A stretch of DNA of 52,660 bases from Membranihabitans marinus (GTDB taxonomy: Bacteria > Bacteroidota > Bacteroidia > Chitinophagales > Saprospiraceae). A model generated the notes under the pieces. The model was not told the DNA's origin. It saw only the letters and a program-made list of their open reading frames with translations, and did not search any database. This document shows, in pieces, positions 24,820 to 34,381 of this stretch. The stretch lies in the NCBI RefSeq assembly GCF_019802045.1, contig NZ_JAHVHU010000022.1:1-52660 (forward strand). Direction: 5' to 3'. A program made the translations under genes and the position numbers. Numbering within the stretch: the first letter of the stretch is position 1; every line of letters begins with the position of its first letter.

Positions 24820-25089
24820 TTATATGATCTCGGGAAGCTCCGGATCCATGGTGGGGCCCGTCTCAAACTTTTGACGGAACATCAATAGTCCATCCAGTTG
24901 TTTTTCGATCATCGAAAATTGGGTGTAGTCATTTTCCTGGTGTAAAGCATCCATCACCTCACTTTTATCTTCTTTGAACTTGAGGATGATTTCGCTCTGT
25001 CCTTTTTCAAACTTGACACTTAATTTATCGTTTTGATCGAAGAGTGTAATTTTTATTCTCGGGTGTTCGAGTTGTCCTATGACACGCAT
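24820..25089 (-). CDS. Conserved-looking small protein downstream of DUF2520 gene
   Basis: The product has 89 residues, without signal peptide or membrane segment, mixing beta-prone (IKITLFDQNDKLSVKFEKGQ) and helical charged segments. I do not recognise a family. It is considered real because it starts 3 nt after the DUF2520 stop at the end of the ccm operon and is followed by a gene-free spacer. No function can be assigned. Confidence 0.55.
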   Translation of the reverse strand: MRVIGQLEHPRIKITLFDQNDKLSVKFEKGQSEIILKFKEDKSEVMDALHQENDYTQFSMIEKQLDGLLMFRQKFETGPTMDPELPEII

Positions 25090-25092
25090 AAT

Positions 25093-25872
25093 TTAACTAT
25101 TTTGGTTAATGTAATCCGCCAACTGGCGATAGAGTGCCGTCAATCGTTGGTCGTGCTTGGCCAGGTAGGTTTCTTGCCGTTCCACAGTGTTCCAGTCCCC
25201 GCGAACCGCCGGACCTGTTTGAGCCTGGTTTGGGGGAATTGTTTTTATTTTATCCGTTGTTTCTTCAATCAATGGGGTCAGGTGGTCAAAATTCAGATTG
25301 TGATCTGCACAGATCTTGTAACCTATGGCATACATCGCGTTGGTGTAATTGCAGCAGAATACGGCTGAAATGTGAAGGGCGATGCGCTGATCGTCATTAA
25401 TTTCCTGAATTTTCGGAGAAATATACCGACTTATTCTTCTTATGGTTTGGAGTACTGATTCATTGGATCCCGAAATAAAAATCGGAATCTCTGAATAGTT
25501 GATCGATTTCTCCCTGGAGAAGGTCTGGAGTGGATATATCACGCCATAGTTTTTGAAGTAAGGCGCGATAACGTCTGTGGGTGTACTTCCAGAACAATGA
25601 CATACGATAACTTCTTCCGGGAATACGTCTTTCATGGAACGCAAGACCGGTAAGATAGCGTCATCTTTGACGGCGATGATGATCAGACCGCAATCGGAGA
25701 GTTTTTCCAGCTGGTTAGTCACATTGATTTCCTCGGTGTTTTGATCGTCTGACACCCGACTCCGATTGAAGACGACGAGTTCCAGGCCTTTCGCTTTATG
25801 AAAAACCTGACTCAGGTGCCTACCCACATTCCCATACCCTATGATCCCTATCTTTGAGATCTTGTGTCTCAT
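25093..25872 (-). CDS. Rossmann-fold DUF2520 protein
   Basis: The 259-residue protein opens with a nucleotide-binding motif IGIIGYGNVGRHLSQVF, followed by ICHCSGSTPTDV-like sequence and a DUF2520 C-terminal helical domain with HISAVFCCNYTNAMYAIG. The fold is that of NADP-dependent oxidoreductases of the F420/ketopantoate reductase superfamily, but no substrate is known. The start is an ATG sharing ATGA with the ccmF stop, a classic coupled junction. Confidence 0.82.
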   Translation of the reverse strand: MRHKISKIGIIGYGNVGRHLSQVFHKAKGLELVVFNRSRVSDDQNTEEINVTNQLEKLSDCGLIIIAVKDDAILPVLRSMKDVFPEEVIVCHCSGSTPTDVIAPYFKNYGVIYPLQTFSREKSINYSEIPIFISGSNESVLQTIRRISRYISPKIQEINDDQRIALHISAVFCCNYTNAMYAIGYKICADHNLNFDHLTPLIEETTDKIKTIPPNQAQTGPAVRGDWNTVERQETYLAKHDQRLTALYRQLADYINQNS

Positions 25873-28697
25873 GCTCTTTTTCTTCTTCGGCGCAAATAAA
25901 TCGAGATGAAGAATCCGGCCATCATTAAACTGCTTCCAAGCCAAAAAAGATTGATCCCTGGGAAAACAATCGCTTCGAGTACGATAAAATCACTCCGTGA
26001 CACATCCTCAGCAATACGTATGGGGAATCGATCAGATGCATCTTGGGTTCGCTCACCAATCATAAATTCCATTTTACCGGTGCCGGGATCTATCTTAATA
26101 AAGTTAGCGGCCAGACCACTGCGTGGTTTGAAGTCACGGATAAAGTTTGGTTGGTTCTGACGAATGACAAAAACCGGTTCCAGTACGTCGACGAGAATAC
26201 CCGACTTGTTATGAACCTGCAGTATGGCCTGGACGGCGATATCACCCTCCTCGGCTTCATATTCTGGATGGGTGATTTCTTTTTCGAGTCCAGACAGCGT
26301 GATGGTGTAGGGGTCAAAAGAAACCGTCTGTCCTTTTTCCAGAATCAACTTATGGTAATCGAGGTCTTCATCTTTGGGATACAGGAAATTGACAAATCCT
26401 TCCCCCAGCCGTACCTTTGCCCGGTTTTTATTGGACTTGGCCGGGTAGTGAACGACAAATCGATGATCTTTAATGACCATGGTTGGTTTGGCCAAAAAGG
26501 TAAAATTACTTTCCGGATTAATGAGAAGGACATCGGCGCTTACGGCAATATCCGAATCCTCCGGCGTATAGTCCTGGTGGTAAGAATCAAAATTGACTCC
26601 CTTGAGTACAGCAACCTGATCCCGAAGATAGATCGTGTCACCAATCGGGATATCATACTCCTCGTAGGGTAATTCTTTTTCTCTTTTTTGAGCCTCACTC
26701 ACATTCATGACTTCCGGTGGAAGTGCTGATATGCTGGTGAAAATGTCTTTTTCAATTCGTCGATCTGTCGATGGATTGAACGAGACTACTTCCGAAAAGT
26801 CATTGGCGTAGACCGATGATGGACTAAGTTCGAACGAATCGACACGATTTCCTTTCTGATCAATCTCTGTAAACCGGATGGAATACAACCGTTCGTTTCG
26901 CACCAGTGTATCCTTGTAATACAGCGCTTCATAATTGCTCATTCGCATGGGAATGTCTTTATAAAGCAAGATGTTCTGATTGGCCATCGTCTCATCCTGA
27001 ACTAATTCCCGCATGACAAATGGATTGGTGGAGATATAGGTTTTCTGCAATCCCGAAGCCATCACTCCCCAAATCATAATCGCAAATCCCGCATGCGACA
27101 CCACAGATCCCAGTTTCTTAGCATTGGGTTTGAAACCACTGAACAGATAAACAATGTTGGTCATGAAACCATAGGTGGCCGCAAAAATAAGCAAGACATA
27201 ACCCAGTCCTTGCCCACCGACCCATTTTAATCCGATCCATGCCAATGGAATAGATATGGCCAGACTGATCAGTAAATCCCGTCCAATTTTACGGAAACGC
27301 TTTTTGTAATTCTTCTCCCGGTACCTCAAAAACTGGGCGGTCCCCGCCATCAAGCCGATCAGCACAGCGATCCAAAGCTGATAGCGGTTGTAATGCGCGA
27401 TGGGATCCAGTGGGGTGGTCCGGTGCCAGGAACTCAGATCCTGGCCAGCTATGGAGCCAAAAAAGTCTATGATTTTATTAAAGACTGGTATACTGGTCGT
27501 AAACGTTATTAGTATGGTGGACAGGATAAGTACAAAGGATCCCAGGTACATCCAAAATTCTCTGGACCAGAAAGGTTCGTCTTCTTTGCTGGAAGGAATG
27601 AATTTCCCCCGCGTATAAAAGATCCACAGGCCCAGACCAATGAAAAAGAGGATGAAAGCCAGTAATTGGGCTTCCATACCACTGGAGGTAAATGCGTGAG
27701 CTGAGCTCTCTGCAGTGAGTCCGCTTCGGGTAAGGAACGTCGAATAAAGAACCATAATAAACGCCAGAGCATACATGCCATAGGTCATTTTATAGGAGCG
27801 TCTGACGCTTTTTGCAATGACATTGGTGTGTATCGCTGCAACTAAGATCAACCAGGGAACCAAAGACGAGTTCTCGACCGGATCCCAGGCCCAGTAACCA
27901 CCAAATGACAGCGCTTCATACGCCCAGGCTCCACCCATCAAAATGCCGACACCAAGAATTCCGGCGGCCCATAAGCCCCATTTCAGAGCGGGATTTACCC
28001 ATTTGGTATACTGTCTGGTGGCAATTGCTCCACCACTAATGGCAAACGGGATACTAGTCAAAGCAAATCCTAAAAATAAGGTCGGTGGGTGTATCACCAT
28101 CCAGTAATTCTGAAGCAAGGGATTGAGCCCTCGTCCCTGGATAAGCTCCAGGTAGTTCGCTGTGGCAAACACATCTGAAGCGTTTTCTTCCCGAAGCAAA
28201 TTAAATGGCGAACTTCCGATTTGCAGATCACCGATCACCAGACCGAGAACCATACTGCTCAAAAAGACCTGTATCAATGCCATGATCCACATCGTGCTCG
28301 CTTCCCAACGGGACGATACTTTAATGAATACGACGCTGATAATCACTTGCCAAAAGGTCCAAAGCAAGAAGCTTCCTTCCTGATCTTCCCAAAATGCCGA
28401 GAACATATATTTGAAGGGTAAATCATCTGATACATGGGCCCACACATAGTTGTATTCATAACGATGATTCAGCATCAGGCTAAATAATATAACGATGGCG
28501 GCAATGATCGTCACCCCGTGAACATAAAAACTATAACGCCCTATTTTCTTCCAGCTGTCGTGGTTGTCGCGATCAGAATTCGAAAGTACATAAGCAATCG
28601 CGCTCACTAAAGCTGCTACGAAGGCTGTAATAATTAAGTAATGACCGACTTCTCCAGGCCAGAGAAGTTCGCCAATGTAATCAATGTTTTCAGTCAT
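25869..28697 (-). CDS. ccmF: CcmF-type cytochrome c haem lyase (CcsA/CcmF family)
   Basis: The 942-residue polytopic membrane protein ligates haem to apocytochrome c. It has many transmembrane segments, the conserved histidine region VIHPPTLFLGF (201-211) and the WWD haem-handling motif between about 257 and 282 (WAYEALSFGGYWAWDPVENS). The C-terminal half contains a large periplasmic beta-rich domain (about 570-900) before the last helix and a basic tail. It directly follows ccmE (5 nt), the haem chaperone, and overlaps DUF2520 by four bases. No ccmABCD genes are visible in the window. Confidence 0.9.
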   Translation of the reverse strand: MTENIDYIGELLWPGEVGHYLIITAFVAALVSAIAYVLSNSDRDNHDSWKKIGRYSFYVHGVTIIAAIVILFSLMLNHRYEYNYVWAHVSDDLPFKYMFSAFWEDQEGSFLLWTFWQVIISVVFIKVSSRWEASTMWIMALIQVFLSSMVLGLVIGDLQIGSSPFNLLREENASDVFATANYLELIQGRGLNPLLQNYWMVIHPPTLFLGFALTSIPFAISGGAIATRQYTKWVNPALKWGLWAAGILGVGILMGGAWAYEALSFGGYWAWDPVENSSLVPWLILVAAIHTNVIAKSVRRSYKMTYGMYALAFIMVLYSTFLTRSGLTAESSAHAFTSSGMEAQLLAFILFFIGLGLWIFYTRGKFIPSSKEDEPFWSREFWMYLGSFVLILSTILITFTTSIPVFNKIIDFFGSIAGQDLSSWHRTTPLDPIAHYNRYQLWIAVLIGLMAGTAQFLRYREKNYKKRFRKIGRDLLISLAISIPLAWIGLKWVGGQGLGYVLLIFAATYGFMTNIVYLFSGFKPNAKKLGSVVSHAGFAIMIWGVMASGLQKTYISTNPFVMRELVQDETMANQNILLYKDIPMRMSNYEALYYKDTLVRNERLYSIRFTEIDQKGNRVDSFELSPSSVYANDFSEVVSFNPSTDRRIEKDIFTSISALPPEVMNVSEAQKREKELPYEEYDIPIGDTIYLRDQVAVLKGVNFDSYHQDYTPEDSDIAVSADVLLINPESNFTFLAKPTMVIKDHRFVVHYPAKSNKNRAKVRLGEGFVNFLYPKDEDLDYHKLILEKGQTVSFDPYTITLSGLEKEITHPEYEAEEGDIAVQAILQVHNKSGILVDVLEPVFVIRQNQPNFIRDFKPRSGLAANFIKIDPGTGKMEFMIGERTQDASDRFPIRIAEDVSRSDFIVLEAIVFPGINLFWLGSSLMMAGFFISIYLRRRRKRA

Positions 28698-28702
28698 GAT
28701 CG

Positions 28703-29101
28703 TTATTCTTCAGTTTCAGCACGAAGATAGATTTCTTCATCCTTGTATTTGGAAGGACATTTTAACAGGATGTCGCTAGCCATAAATTCTTCACCTTGCA
28801 GTTTACCGGTTACTACGATTTGTTCGGACATTTCAAAATCTTGGGGCTTGGCCCGATTCATTACGACTTTTCGGGTGACACCATCCTTGTCGATAACGTG
28901 AAATGAGAAATAATTAGGATCTTCGGCAGGATCGTAATAGATCTCTTTATCTTTAGCCAGTTCACCTACTATTTTTACTTGTGAAGTGGTGGCTGCGGCA
29001 TCCTTAAAAGAGGCATAAGTTGAGAAGTCCTGAGAGGCAGTAAAAATCAAGGCTAATGCAACAAGGAGGATCCCGATCGCTGCTATATGTATTTTTTTCA
29101 T
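28703..29101 (-). CDS. ccmE: Cytochrome c maturation haem chaperone CcmE (Cys variant)
   Basis: The 132-residue protein has an N-terminal membrane anchor (IAAIGILLVALALIFTA) and an OB-fold periplasmic domain. In classical CcmE, haem is bound covalently by His in an HxxxY motif; here the motif is CPSKY (C115...Y119). This Cys-type CcmE has been described in some other bacteria and archaea. The rest of the OB fold (YVVTGKL-like VVTGKLQGEEFMASDILLKC) is intact. It heads the ccm operon. Confidence 0.87.
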   Translation of the reverse strand: MKKIHIAAIGILLVALALIFTASQDFSTYASFKDAAATTSQVKIVGELAKDKEIYYDPAEDPNYFSFHVIDKDGVTRKVVMNRAKPQDFEMSEQIVVTGKLQGEEFMASDILLKCPSKYKDEEIYLRAETEE

Positions 29102-29383
29102 TGTAACGCTTTTTTTGAACCTTTGAATTCACTACAAAGGTACTAAGATAATAAGGAAAAGGGGCACAATAGAGAGCAAAAGTTAATCGTGCCGCTGTTA
29201 ATATGGGGTTAATTCGGACCCCGTTTATTAAATGAACGAATTGTTCTTTTGAATATATGTATTTCCGTATGGTTTTGGCACTTTTGCGCCCCAGAAAAAA
29301 TTGATGCCTGATTTTGTGGTGTTATTTTAAACTGACTTCGGGCTTGTTGGGTTTAGTTGTATGAATATAGTCGAAAAAATATT

Positions 29384-30478
29384 ATGAAGCCATTGATTGA
29401 GTTAAATCGTTTGTCATTTCTGATTGATCAGACTGGTCTTCCAGGCCCATCGAGGGTTCTCATCAGTCGATCTGGCAACGTGCCCGTTTTGCAGACGCCA
29501 TTTACCATCAACGTGAATGAATATCGGTGGTATGAATCTGATCAGAGTGGATACACGCTAGCGTTGCAGGTCATGGTGGAAGGCTTGGCTCAAGATCCTC
29601 GGTGGACATTGGACGTTAAAGCTGAATTGCGATTAAAGGTCAAGTGGTCTGATCAGGTGGTAGAATGGGGGCGGGCTGTCCCGTTTGAGCTAGTACAGAT
29701 CAAACTGAGTGAGAACAGTCAGGTGTTGATCGATGAGCGCCAAGTGGACTTGATTCCTACCGTTAATAAATTATTATCCAGACAGGTAATCCAAAGTGGA
29801 TTTATAACCCAGTCCTGGATTAATGCGCAAATTGAGCATCTTTCTCGCACCTATTTCGGTTCTGATTTGCTTCCAGAGTTGCTGCAGAACTTGTTTTACC
29901 AGGTCAGGAGCAAATTGGATGCAGAATCTGGTTTGGTGGAGCTGTCCGCAGCTTATCAGCAGGATCACTTTGCTCAGACAGATCAAGCGCCCTCTTATCT
30001 GTTTTTGAAATTGCCTACCTCGGATATTGAGTACTTTGTCGGGAATTTTGACTGGCCTGATATTGAAGTCAAAGGCTATACTTTAAAGGTTCGAGGCTTA
30101 AAGGTACAGGAAAATGGTTTATTGGAAATTGATGTCCGAGAATCCGGCCACGATTGGATGTTTAAGGTAGGTCTGACATTGACGCTTGCGGGCAATACGA
30201 TCACGCCCAATGTACAGTTCATTCGCACCGAAGGGCTGGGATTTGTCACCAAAACTCTTTTTAAGTTATTTAAGGGAGTCATCAAACGCCAAATAGAAGG
30301 ACGTCCGATTGATGTTGGTGTGGGCTATGCAAATTTGATGGATTCCATAAGAGCCAAATATCCATTTATTCAGTTTCAGCCGGGGGATCAGATGCTCGTG
30401 GATGCGTTGTCTTTTCATAAACAGCGCGTCGAGATCATGGTTCATTTTGAAAAGGAACCTGTCGGAGCGGTGGTCTGA
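29384..30478 (+). CDS. Uncharacterised DUF4403-like protein
   Basis: The protein of 364 residues has no signal peptide, lipobox or membrane helix and is rich in beta strands. Its C-terminal part (VGLTLTLAGNTITPNVQFIR..., LFKGVIKRQIEGRPIDVGV...) resembles DUF4403, a duplicated TULIP-like lipid-binding fold, but the match is weak by eye. The gene is isolated between ccmE (divergent) and a convergent lipoprotein. The start is the ATG before KPLIELNRLSF; a TTG nine codons upstream is also possible. Confidence 0.5.
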   Translation: MKPLIELNRLSFLIDQTGLPGPSRVLISRSGNVPVLQTPFTINVNEYRWYESDQSGYTLALQVMVEGLAQDPRWTLDVKAELRLKVKWSDQVVEWGRAVPFELVQIKLSENSQVLIDERQVDLIPTVNKLLSRQVIQSGFITQSWINAQIEHLSRTYFGSDLLPELLQNLFYQVRSKLDAESGLVELSAAYQQDHFAQTDQAPSYLFLKLPTSDIEYFVGNFDWPDIEVKGYTLKVRGLKVQENGLLEIDVRESGHDWMFKVGLTLTLAGNTITPNVQFIRTEGLGFVTKTLFKLFKGVIKRQIEGRPIDVGVGYANLMDSIRAKYPFIQFQPGDQMLVDALSFHKQRVEIMVHFEKEPVGAVV

Positions 30479-30489
30479 CGGTATCAGAA

Positions 30490-30858
30490 TCAATTTTTAT
30501 TTCTCAAAAAGTAGACGGTTCGTCCACTCAGACTATCGATGAGTTCCAGAGCCAGCGTGTCTGCGGACAGATTTTGAATGGATAGGTTACGTTCAGTTTC
30601 TTCGCCGTCCGGGAGCAGGTGGAGATGGTCGTTTTTGATGTAATAGTTTCCCTGCTCTGATTTTTCACCTTGAAAAGTATATTTGGGGTATTCAAAATGA
30701 AACCGGATGCCTTCAGGCAATTCGTGTTCTATCGATTTTTCATTTTCTGAAAGTTTTACAGCACGCCAATTTCCTTCGATCAATTTCTCAGCATGGTTGT
30801 CGGTACAGCTGGTCAGTGTAAAAATGGTGCACAAAAAAATGAACAGTGAATTACGCAA
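30490..30858 (-). CDS. Small lipoprotein, lipocalin-like
   Basis: The 122-residue product begins with a lipoprotein signal (MRNSLFIFLCTIFTLTSC, Cys18 lipidated). The mature part has GNWRAVKL followed by beta strands such as RFHFEYPKYTFQGEKSEQGNYYI, the pattern of small lipocalin-like lipoproteins of Bacteroidota. It is probably in the outer membrane or periplasm. The gene is monocistronic and convergent with the DUF4403-like gene; no function is known. Confidence 0.65.
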   Translation of the reverse strand: MRNSLFIFLCTIFTLTSCTDNHAEKLIEGNWRAVKLSENEKSIEHELPEGIRFHFEYPKYTFQGEKSEQGNYYIKNDHLHLLPDGEETERNLSIQNLSADTLALELIDSLSGRTVYFLRNKN

Positions 30859-31163
30859 ATCATTTTGTTTTAATTAAAAATAGCCATTTCAGTTTCAATG
30901 GCTTTTCAGCGCGCAAAGTTACAATCTGTGTTTCATATTTGGGAAGTTGTGATGATATTTTTATTAGGATATGATCATGTGGGGCGACCCGATGAGATGA
31001 TTAATGACTGAGATGGGGGTGTATAAACATTTTCGATGAATGATCCGTGGCTAAGCACCGCATTGGTGGGTGTGGAGCACATATTATAACAAGTAATAGC
31101 CCGTTCAGGTATTAATAAAAAACACTTTATTTTCTAGGAGAACTGTTTCTCATTCAAAATTTT
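30859..31163. other. Spacer upstream of dusB
   Basis: No gene was found here. The region holds a stretch of GC-rich sequence without clear palindromes and then an AT-rich leader leading to the dusB promoter. Confidence 0.4.
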
Positions 31164-31171
31164 TACTTTTG
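31164..31171 (+). promoter_or_regulatory. Bacteroidota-type -7 element for dusB
   Basis: TACTTTTG matches TAnnTTTG exactly and lies 20 nt before the dusB ATG. A GTTTC about 15-20 bp upstream may be a poor -33 element. The position is ideal for initiating dusB transcription with a short leader. Confidence 0.6.
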
Positions 31172-31191
31172 CAGTTTAATAAAATGATCAA

Positions 31192-32187
31192 ATGGTATCC
31201 ATTGGAAATATAGAGATTCCTGATTTCCCATTGCTGTTGGCGCCGATGGAAGATGTGTCCGATCCGCCTTTTCGCGCATTGTGCAAGAAACAAGGCTGTG
31301 ACCTGATGTATACGGAGTTTATCTCGGTGGAGGGTTTGGTGCGTGATGCTGATAAAAGTGTGCAAAAGTTGGACATTTTTGATTACGAACGTCCCATTGG
31401 AATACAAATCTTCGGAAGTGATGAAAAGCATATGCGGAAGGCGGCGGAGATCGTGGAAGAAGCACAGCCGGAGATTTTAGATATCAATTATGGGTGTCCG
31501 GTCAAAAAAGTAGTCAATAAAATGGCCGGAGCCGGGATATTGCAGGATGTAGACCGCATGGTTGCTCTGACCAAAGCAATTGTTGAATCCACAGACCTTC
31601 CCGTGACTGTAAAAACCCGGTTGGGATGGGATGAGAATACCAAGTATGTGGTGGATGTCGCAGAGCGGCTTCAGGATGTGGGGATTAAAGCCATCAGTAT
31701 TCATGGACGAACCCGAAAACAAATGTACAAAGGAGAAGCGGACTGGTCCTTGATCGGTCAGATCAAAGAAAATCCAAGAATGCACATACCGGTTTTTGGG
31801 AACGGGGACATTGATTCGCCCGAGAAAGCCGTAGAGTATAAAAATCGGTATGGCGTAGATGGCGTGATGATCGGACGGGCGAGTATAGGTAATCCCTGGA
31901 TTTTTCGGGAAATAAAACACTATATTCAAACCGGGACGATACATCGGCCCCCTTCCATCGAAGAACGGGTAGAAGCAGCCCGCGAACATTTACAGTTTTC
32001 ACTGGAATGGAAAGGTGAACGGCTCGGGGTGGTCGAGATGAGACGACACTATACGAATTACTTTAAAGGGCTGCCAGGTATTCGGGCATTTCGACAAAAA
32101 CTGGTGACGGAGTATGATCCGGATACGCTCATGGAAATACTGGATGATTTAAAGGTGCATTATATGGATGCAGATGTGCTGGCGTAA
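31192..32187 (+). CDS. dusB: tRNA-dihydrouridine synthase DusB
   Basis: This FMN-dependent enzyme reduces specific uridines in tRNA D-loops. The 331-residue protein has the TIM-barrel start LLLAPMEDVSDPPFR, the catalytic Cys in DINYGCPVKKVVNK (C102), VKTRLGWD, SIHGRTRKQMYKGEADW, and the FMN phosphate-binding GNGDI and GVMIGRASIGNPW motifs. The C-terminal helical tRNA-binding domain includes MRRHYTNYFKGLPG. It precedes the CCA-adding enzyme, another tRNA-processing gene. Confidence 0.93.
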   Translation: MVSIGNIEIPDFPLLLAPMEDVSDPPFRALCKKQGCDLMYTEFISVEGLVRDADKSVQKLDIFDYERPIGIQIFGSDEKHMRKAAEIVEEAQPEILDINYGCPVKKVVNKMAGAGILQDVDRMVALTKAIVESTDLPVTVKTRLGWDENTKYVVDVAERLQDVGIKAISIHGRTRKQMYKGEADWSLIGQIKENPRMHIPVFGNGDIDSPEKAVEYKNRYGVDGVMIGRASIGNPWIFREIKHYIQTGTIHRPPSIEERVEAAREHLQFSLEWKGERLGVVEMRRHYTNYFKGLPGIRAFRQKLVTEYDPDTLMEILDDLKVHYMDADVLA

Positions 32188-32272
32188 GAAATGTCATAAT
32201 TTAATTGAAGAGCGCACCTGAATTATTTCTTTGTATGAAATGGAGGGTGACTGCGATGGTATAATACTTAGA

Positions 32273-33703
32273 ATGGAAACAATGTCGAAGGTTCATTTGG
32301 AATCACAAGAAAAGGTTCTGTTGGAGAAAATCTCAAAAGCGGTCGGAGAATTAAGCACCGAAGCCTATGTTATCGGTGGATTTGTACGGGACCGTATTCT
32401 AGGCCGACCCAGCAAAGACATCGATATTGTTTGCAAGGATGATGGGATCGATTTGGCCCGTAGATTTGCACAAGACAACGATCTGGAGTCCAGTCTTAAA
32501 CTCTACAGCAAGTACGGGGTAGCGATGGTTCGATTTGGTGATTATGAAATCGAATTTGTGGGCGCCCGAAAAGAATCCTATTCACAGGACAGTCGAAATC
32601 CACGGGTCGAAAAAGGCAGTTTACACGATGATCAGTTGCGTCGGGACTTCACCATCAATGCGTTGGCCTTTTCAGTGAAAGATTATGAGGAACCTGATAT
32701 TATCGATCCGTTTGACGGCATGATGGACCTGGAACAGGGGATTATCCGGACGCCTACGAATCCGGACCGAACCTTTTCTGATGATCCCTTGCGGATCATG
32801 CGGGCCGTCCGTTTTGCTTCCCAATTGAATTTTGAATTGGAATCAGGAACATCGAAAGCAATTTCAGCTAATGCGCACCGATTGAAAATAGTGAGTCAGG
32901 AACGTCTGACGGTGGAGTTCAATAAGATTTTACTTTCCAGTAAACCCTCGGTCGGTCTTGCATTGATGGAACATCTGGGATTGATGCCTTATATTTTGCC
33001 CGAATTGTCAAAAATGAATAACGTGGAGGTGGTGCAGAACAAAGGACACAAAAACAATTTTTACCATACGATTGAAGTCGTTGATAATGTGGCTCAATCT
33101 TCTGATTCACTGTGGCTGCGTTGGGCGGCTTTATTGCATGATATCGGGAAGCCTCGCACCAAACGGTTTGAGAAAGATCACGGGTGGACCTTCCACGGTC
33201 ATGAAGTCGTCGGCGCACGCATGGTGAAAAAAATATTCAAGCGCATGCGGCTTCCATTGGATCACAAGATGAAATATGTGGCTAAGTTAGTTCGGTTGCA
33301 TCTTCGACCCATTGCTTTGGTGAGTGATGAAACGAGCGATTCCGCCATACGTCGATTGCTGTTTGACGCCGGCGACGACATCGATGATCTGATGGTACTC
33401 TGTGAAGCGGATATTACCTCCAAAAATGAGTACCGGGTGAAAACCTATTTGAATAATTACAAAAAAGTTCGACAGCGAATTGTTGAAGTGGAAGAAAAGG
33501 ATCATCTGCGCAATTGGCAACCACCGATTGACGGGCAATTGATCATGGATACTTTCGGGATCAAACCAAGCCGTCAGATCGGCGAAATTAAGACGGCGAT
33601 CCGGGAGGCTATTTTAGAAGGAGATATTGAAAACACCTATGAGGCCGCTTATGCGTTTATGATACAGGAAGGTGAAAAATTGGGTCTTCGACCCGTGAAA
33701 TAA
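32273..33703 (+). CDS. cca: CCA tRNA nucleotidyltransferase with HD domain
   Basis: The protein adds or repairs the 3' CCA of tRNA. The nucleotidyltransferase head has VIGGFVRDRILGRPSKDIDIVC (GGxVRD and the metal-binding DxD), then DDQLRRDFTINALAF and RTFSDDPLRIMRAVRFASQL. A central HD domain shows HTIEVVDN and LLHDIGKPRT, and the C-terminus has LIMDTFGIKPSRQIGEIK. The length of about 475 residues fits this class. The first ATG before ETMSKVHLES is used; nearby alternatives at 32240 and 32282 exist. Confidence 0.9.
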   Translation: METMSKVHLESQEKVLLEKISKAVGELSTEAYVIGGFVRDRILGRPSKDIDIVCKDDGIDLARRFAQDNDLESSLKLYSKYGVAMVRFGDYEIEFVGARKESYSQDSRNPRVEKGSLHDDQLRRDFTINALAFSVKDYEEPDIIDPFDGMMDLEQGIIRTPTNPDRTFSDDPLRIMRAVRFASQLNFELESGTSKAISANAHRLKIVSQERLTVEFNKILLSSKPSVGLALMEHLGLMPYILPELSKMNNVEVVQNKGHKNNFYHTIEVVDNVAQSSDSLWLRWAALLHDIGKPRTKRFEKDHGWTFHGHEVVGARMVKKIFKRMRLPLDHKMKYVAKLVRLHLRPIALVSDETSDSAIRRLLFDAGDDIDDLMVLCEADITSKNEYRVKTYLNNYKKVRQRIVEVEEKDHLRNWQPPIDGQLIMDTFGIKPSRQIGEIKTAIREAILEGDIENTYEAAYAFMIQEGEKLGLRPVK

Positions 33704-33715
33704 ATCAATGGAAGT

Positions 33716-34174
33716 ATGAAAAATTGGATAATTATTTTGGCACTGGGAGCTATGGTTTTGCTGTTCTCGTGCGAAGAAAAACAACAACAGCAAAATGTAG
33801 ATTGGGTCAGTGTGGACGATAAGATCATCACGGATTATCTCGATGATAATAACATCGAAGCCAAAAAGCACGTCAGCGGATTGTATTACAGGATAACCCA
33901 GGAAGGCAATGGGCAGCACCCAAATGGTACCAGCATTGTCAATGTTAATTACAAAGGATATTTTTTGGATGGCGAGGTGTTTGATCACCAGACATCCATT
34001 GAGTTTCCACTAACCAATGTGATCCAGGGGTGGCAAATCGGGATTCCACTCGTGTCCAAAGGGGGGAGCATTCAGCTTTTTATCCCATCGTATTTGGCGT
34101 ATGGACGCCAGGGGAATCGAGGTATTCCCCCCAATACTGTATTGTTGTTTGATGTGGACCTTATAAATTTCTGA
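33716..34174 (+). CDS. FKBP-type peptidyl-prolyl isomerase lipoprotein
   Basis: The 152-residue product has a lipoprotein signal ending LLFSC (Cys19) and a compact FKBP domain: VNVNYKGYFLDGEVFD, FPLTNVIQGWQIGIPLVSKGGSIQLFIPSYLAYG, and the terminal NTVLLFDVDLINF strand. The canonical FKBP residues Tyr, Phe/Asp, Val-Ile-x-Gly-Trp and Ile-Pro are present, so it should be active as a periplasmic prolyl isomerase or chaperone. It begins 12 bp after the cca gene. Confidence 0.87.
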   Translation: MKNWIIILALGAMVLLFSCEEKQQQQNVDWVSVDDKIITDYLDDNNIEAKKHVSGLYYRITQEGNGQHPNGTSIVNVNYKGYFLDGEVFDHQTSIEFPLTNVIQGWQIGIPLVSKGGSIQLFIPSYLAYGRQGNRGIPPNTVLLFDVDLINF

Positions 34175-34327
34175 TTTGGTGGAAGGAACCACGCATGATG
34201 CGTGGCAAGCTCTGTGGCGGTGGGCTGTCGGGTGAGCAAGGTGGTTGTCATCTGGTTTTCTGATTTGGTGTAAGGTAACAACGGCGTTGGGCTTCCGGAT
34301 GAGCAAGGTGGCATACATCCGGCATCT
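34171..34327. repeat. Two imperfect 89-bp tandem units with a palindrome
   Basis: CTGATTTGGTG starts units at 34171 and 34260, both continuing into GGGCTxxCGGxTGAGCAAGGTGG. The first unit holds the perfect palindrome CCACGCATgATGCGTGG (34189-34205). The stretch lies between the FKBP gene and the Rpn gene. Confidence 0.6.
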
Positions 34328-34381
34328 ATGTATACGATTCAGTGTACATTATTGAATGAAAAGGTTTATATTGTATTCACT

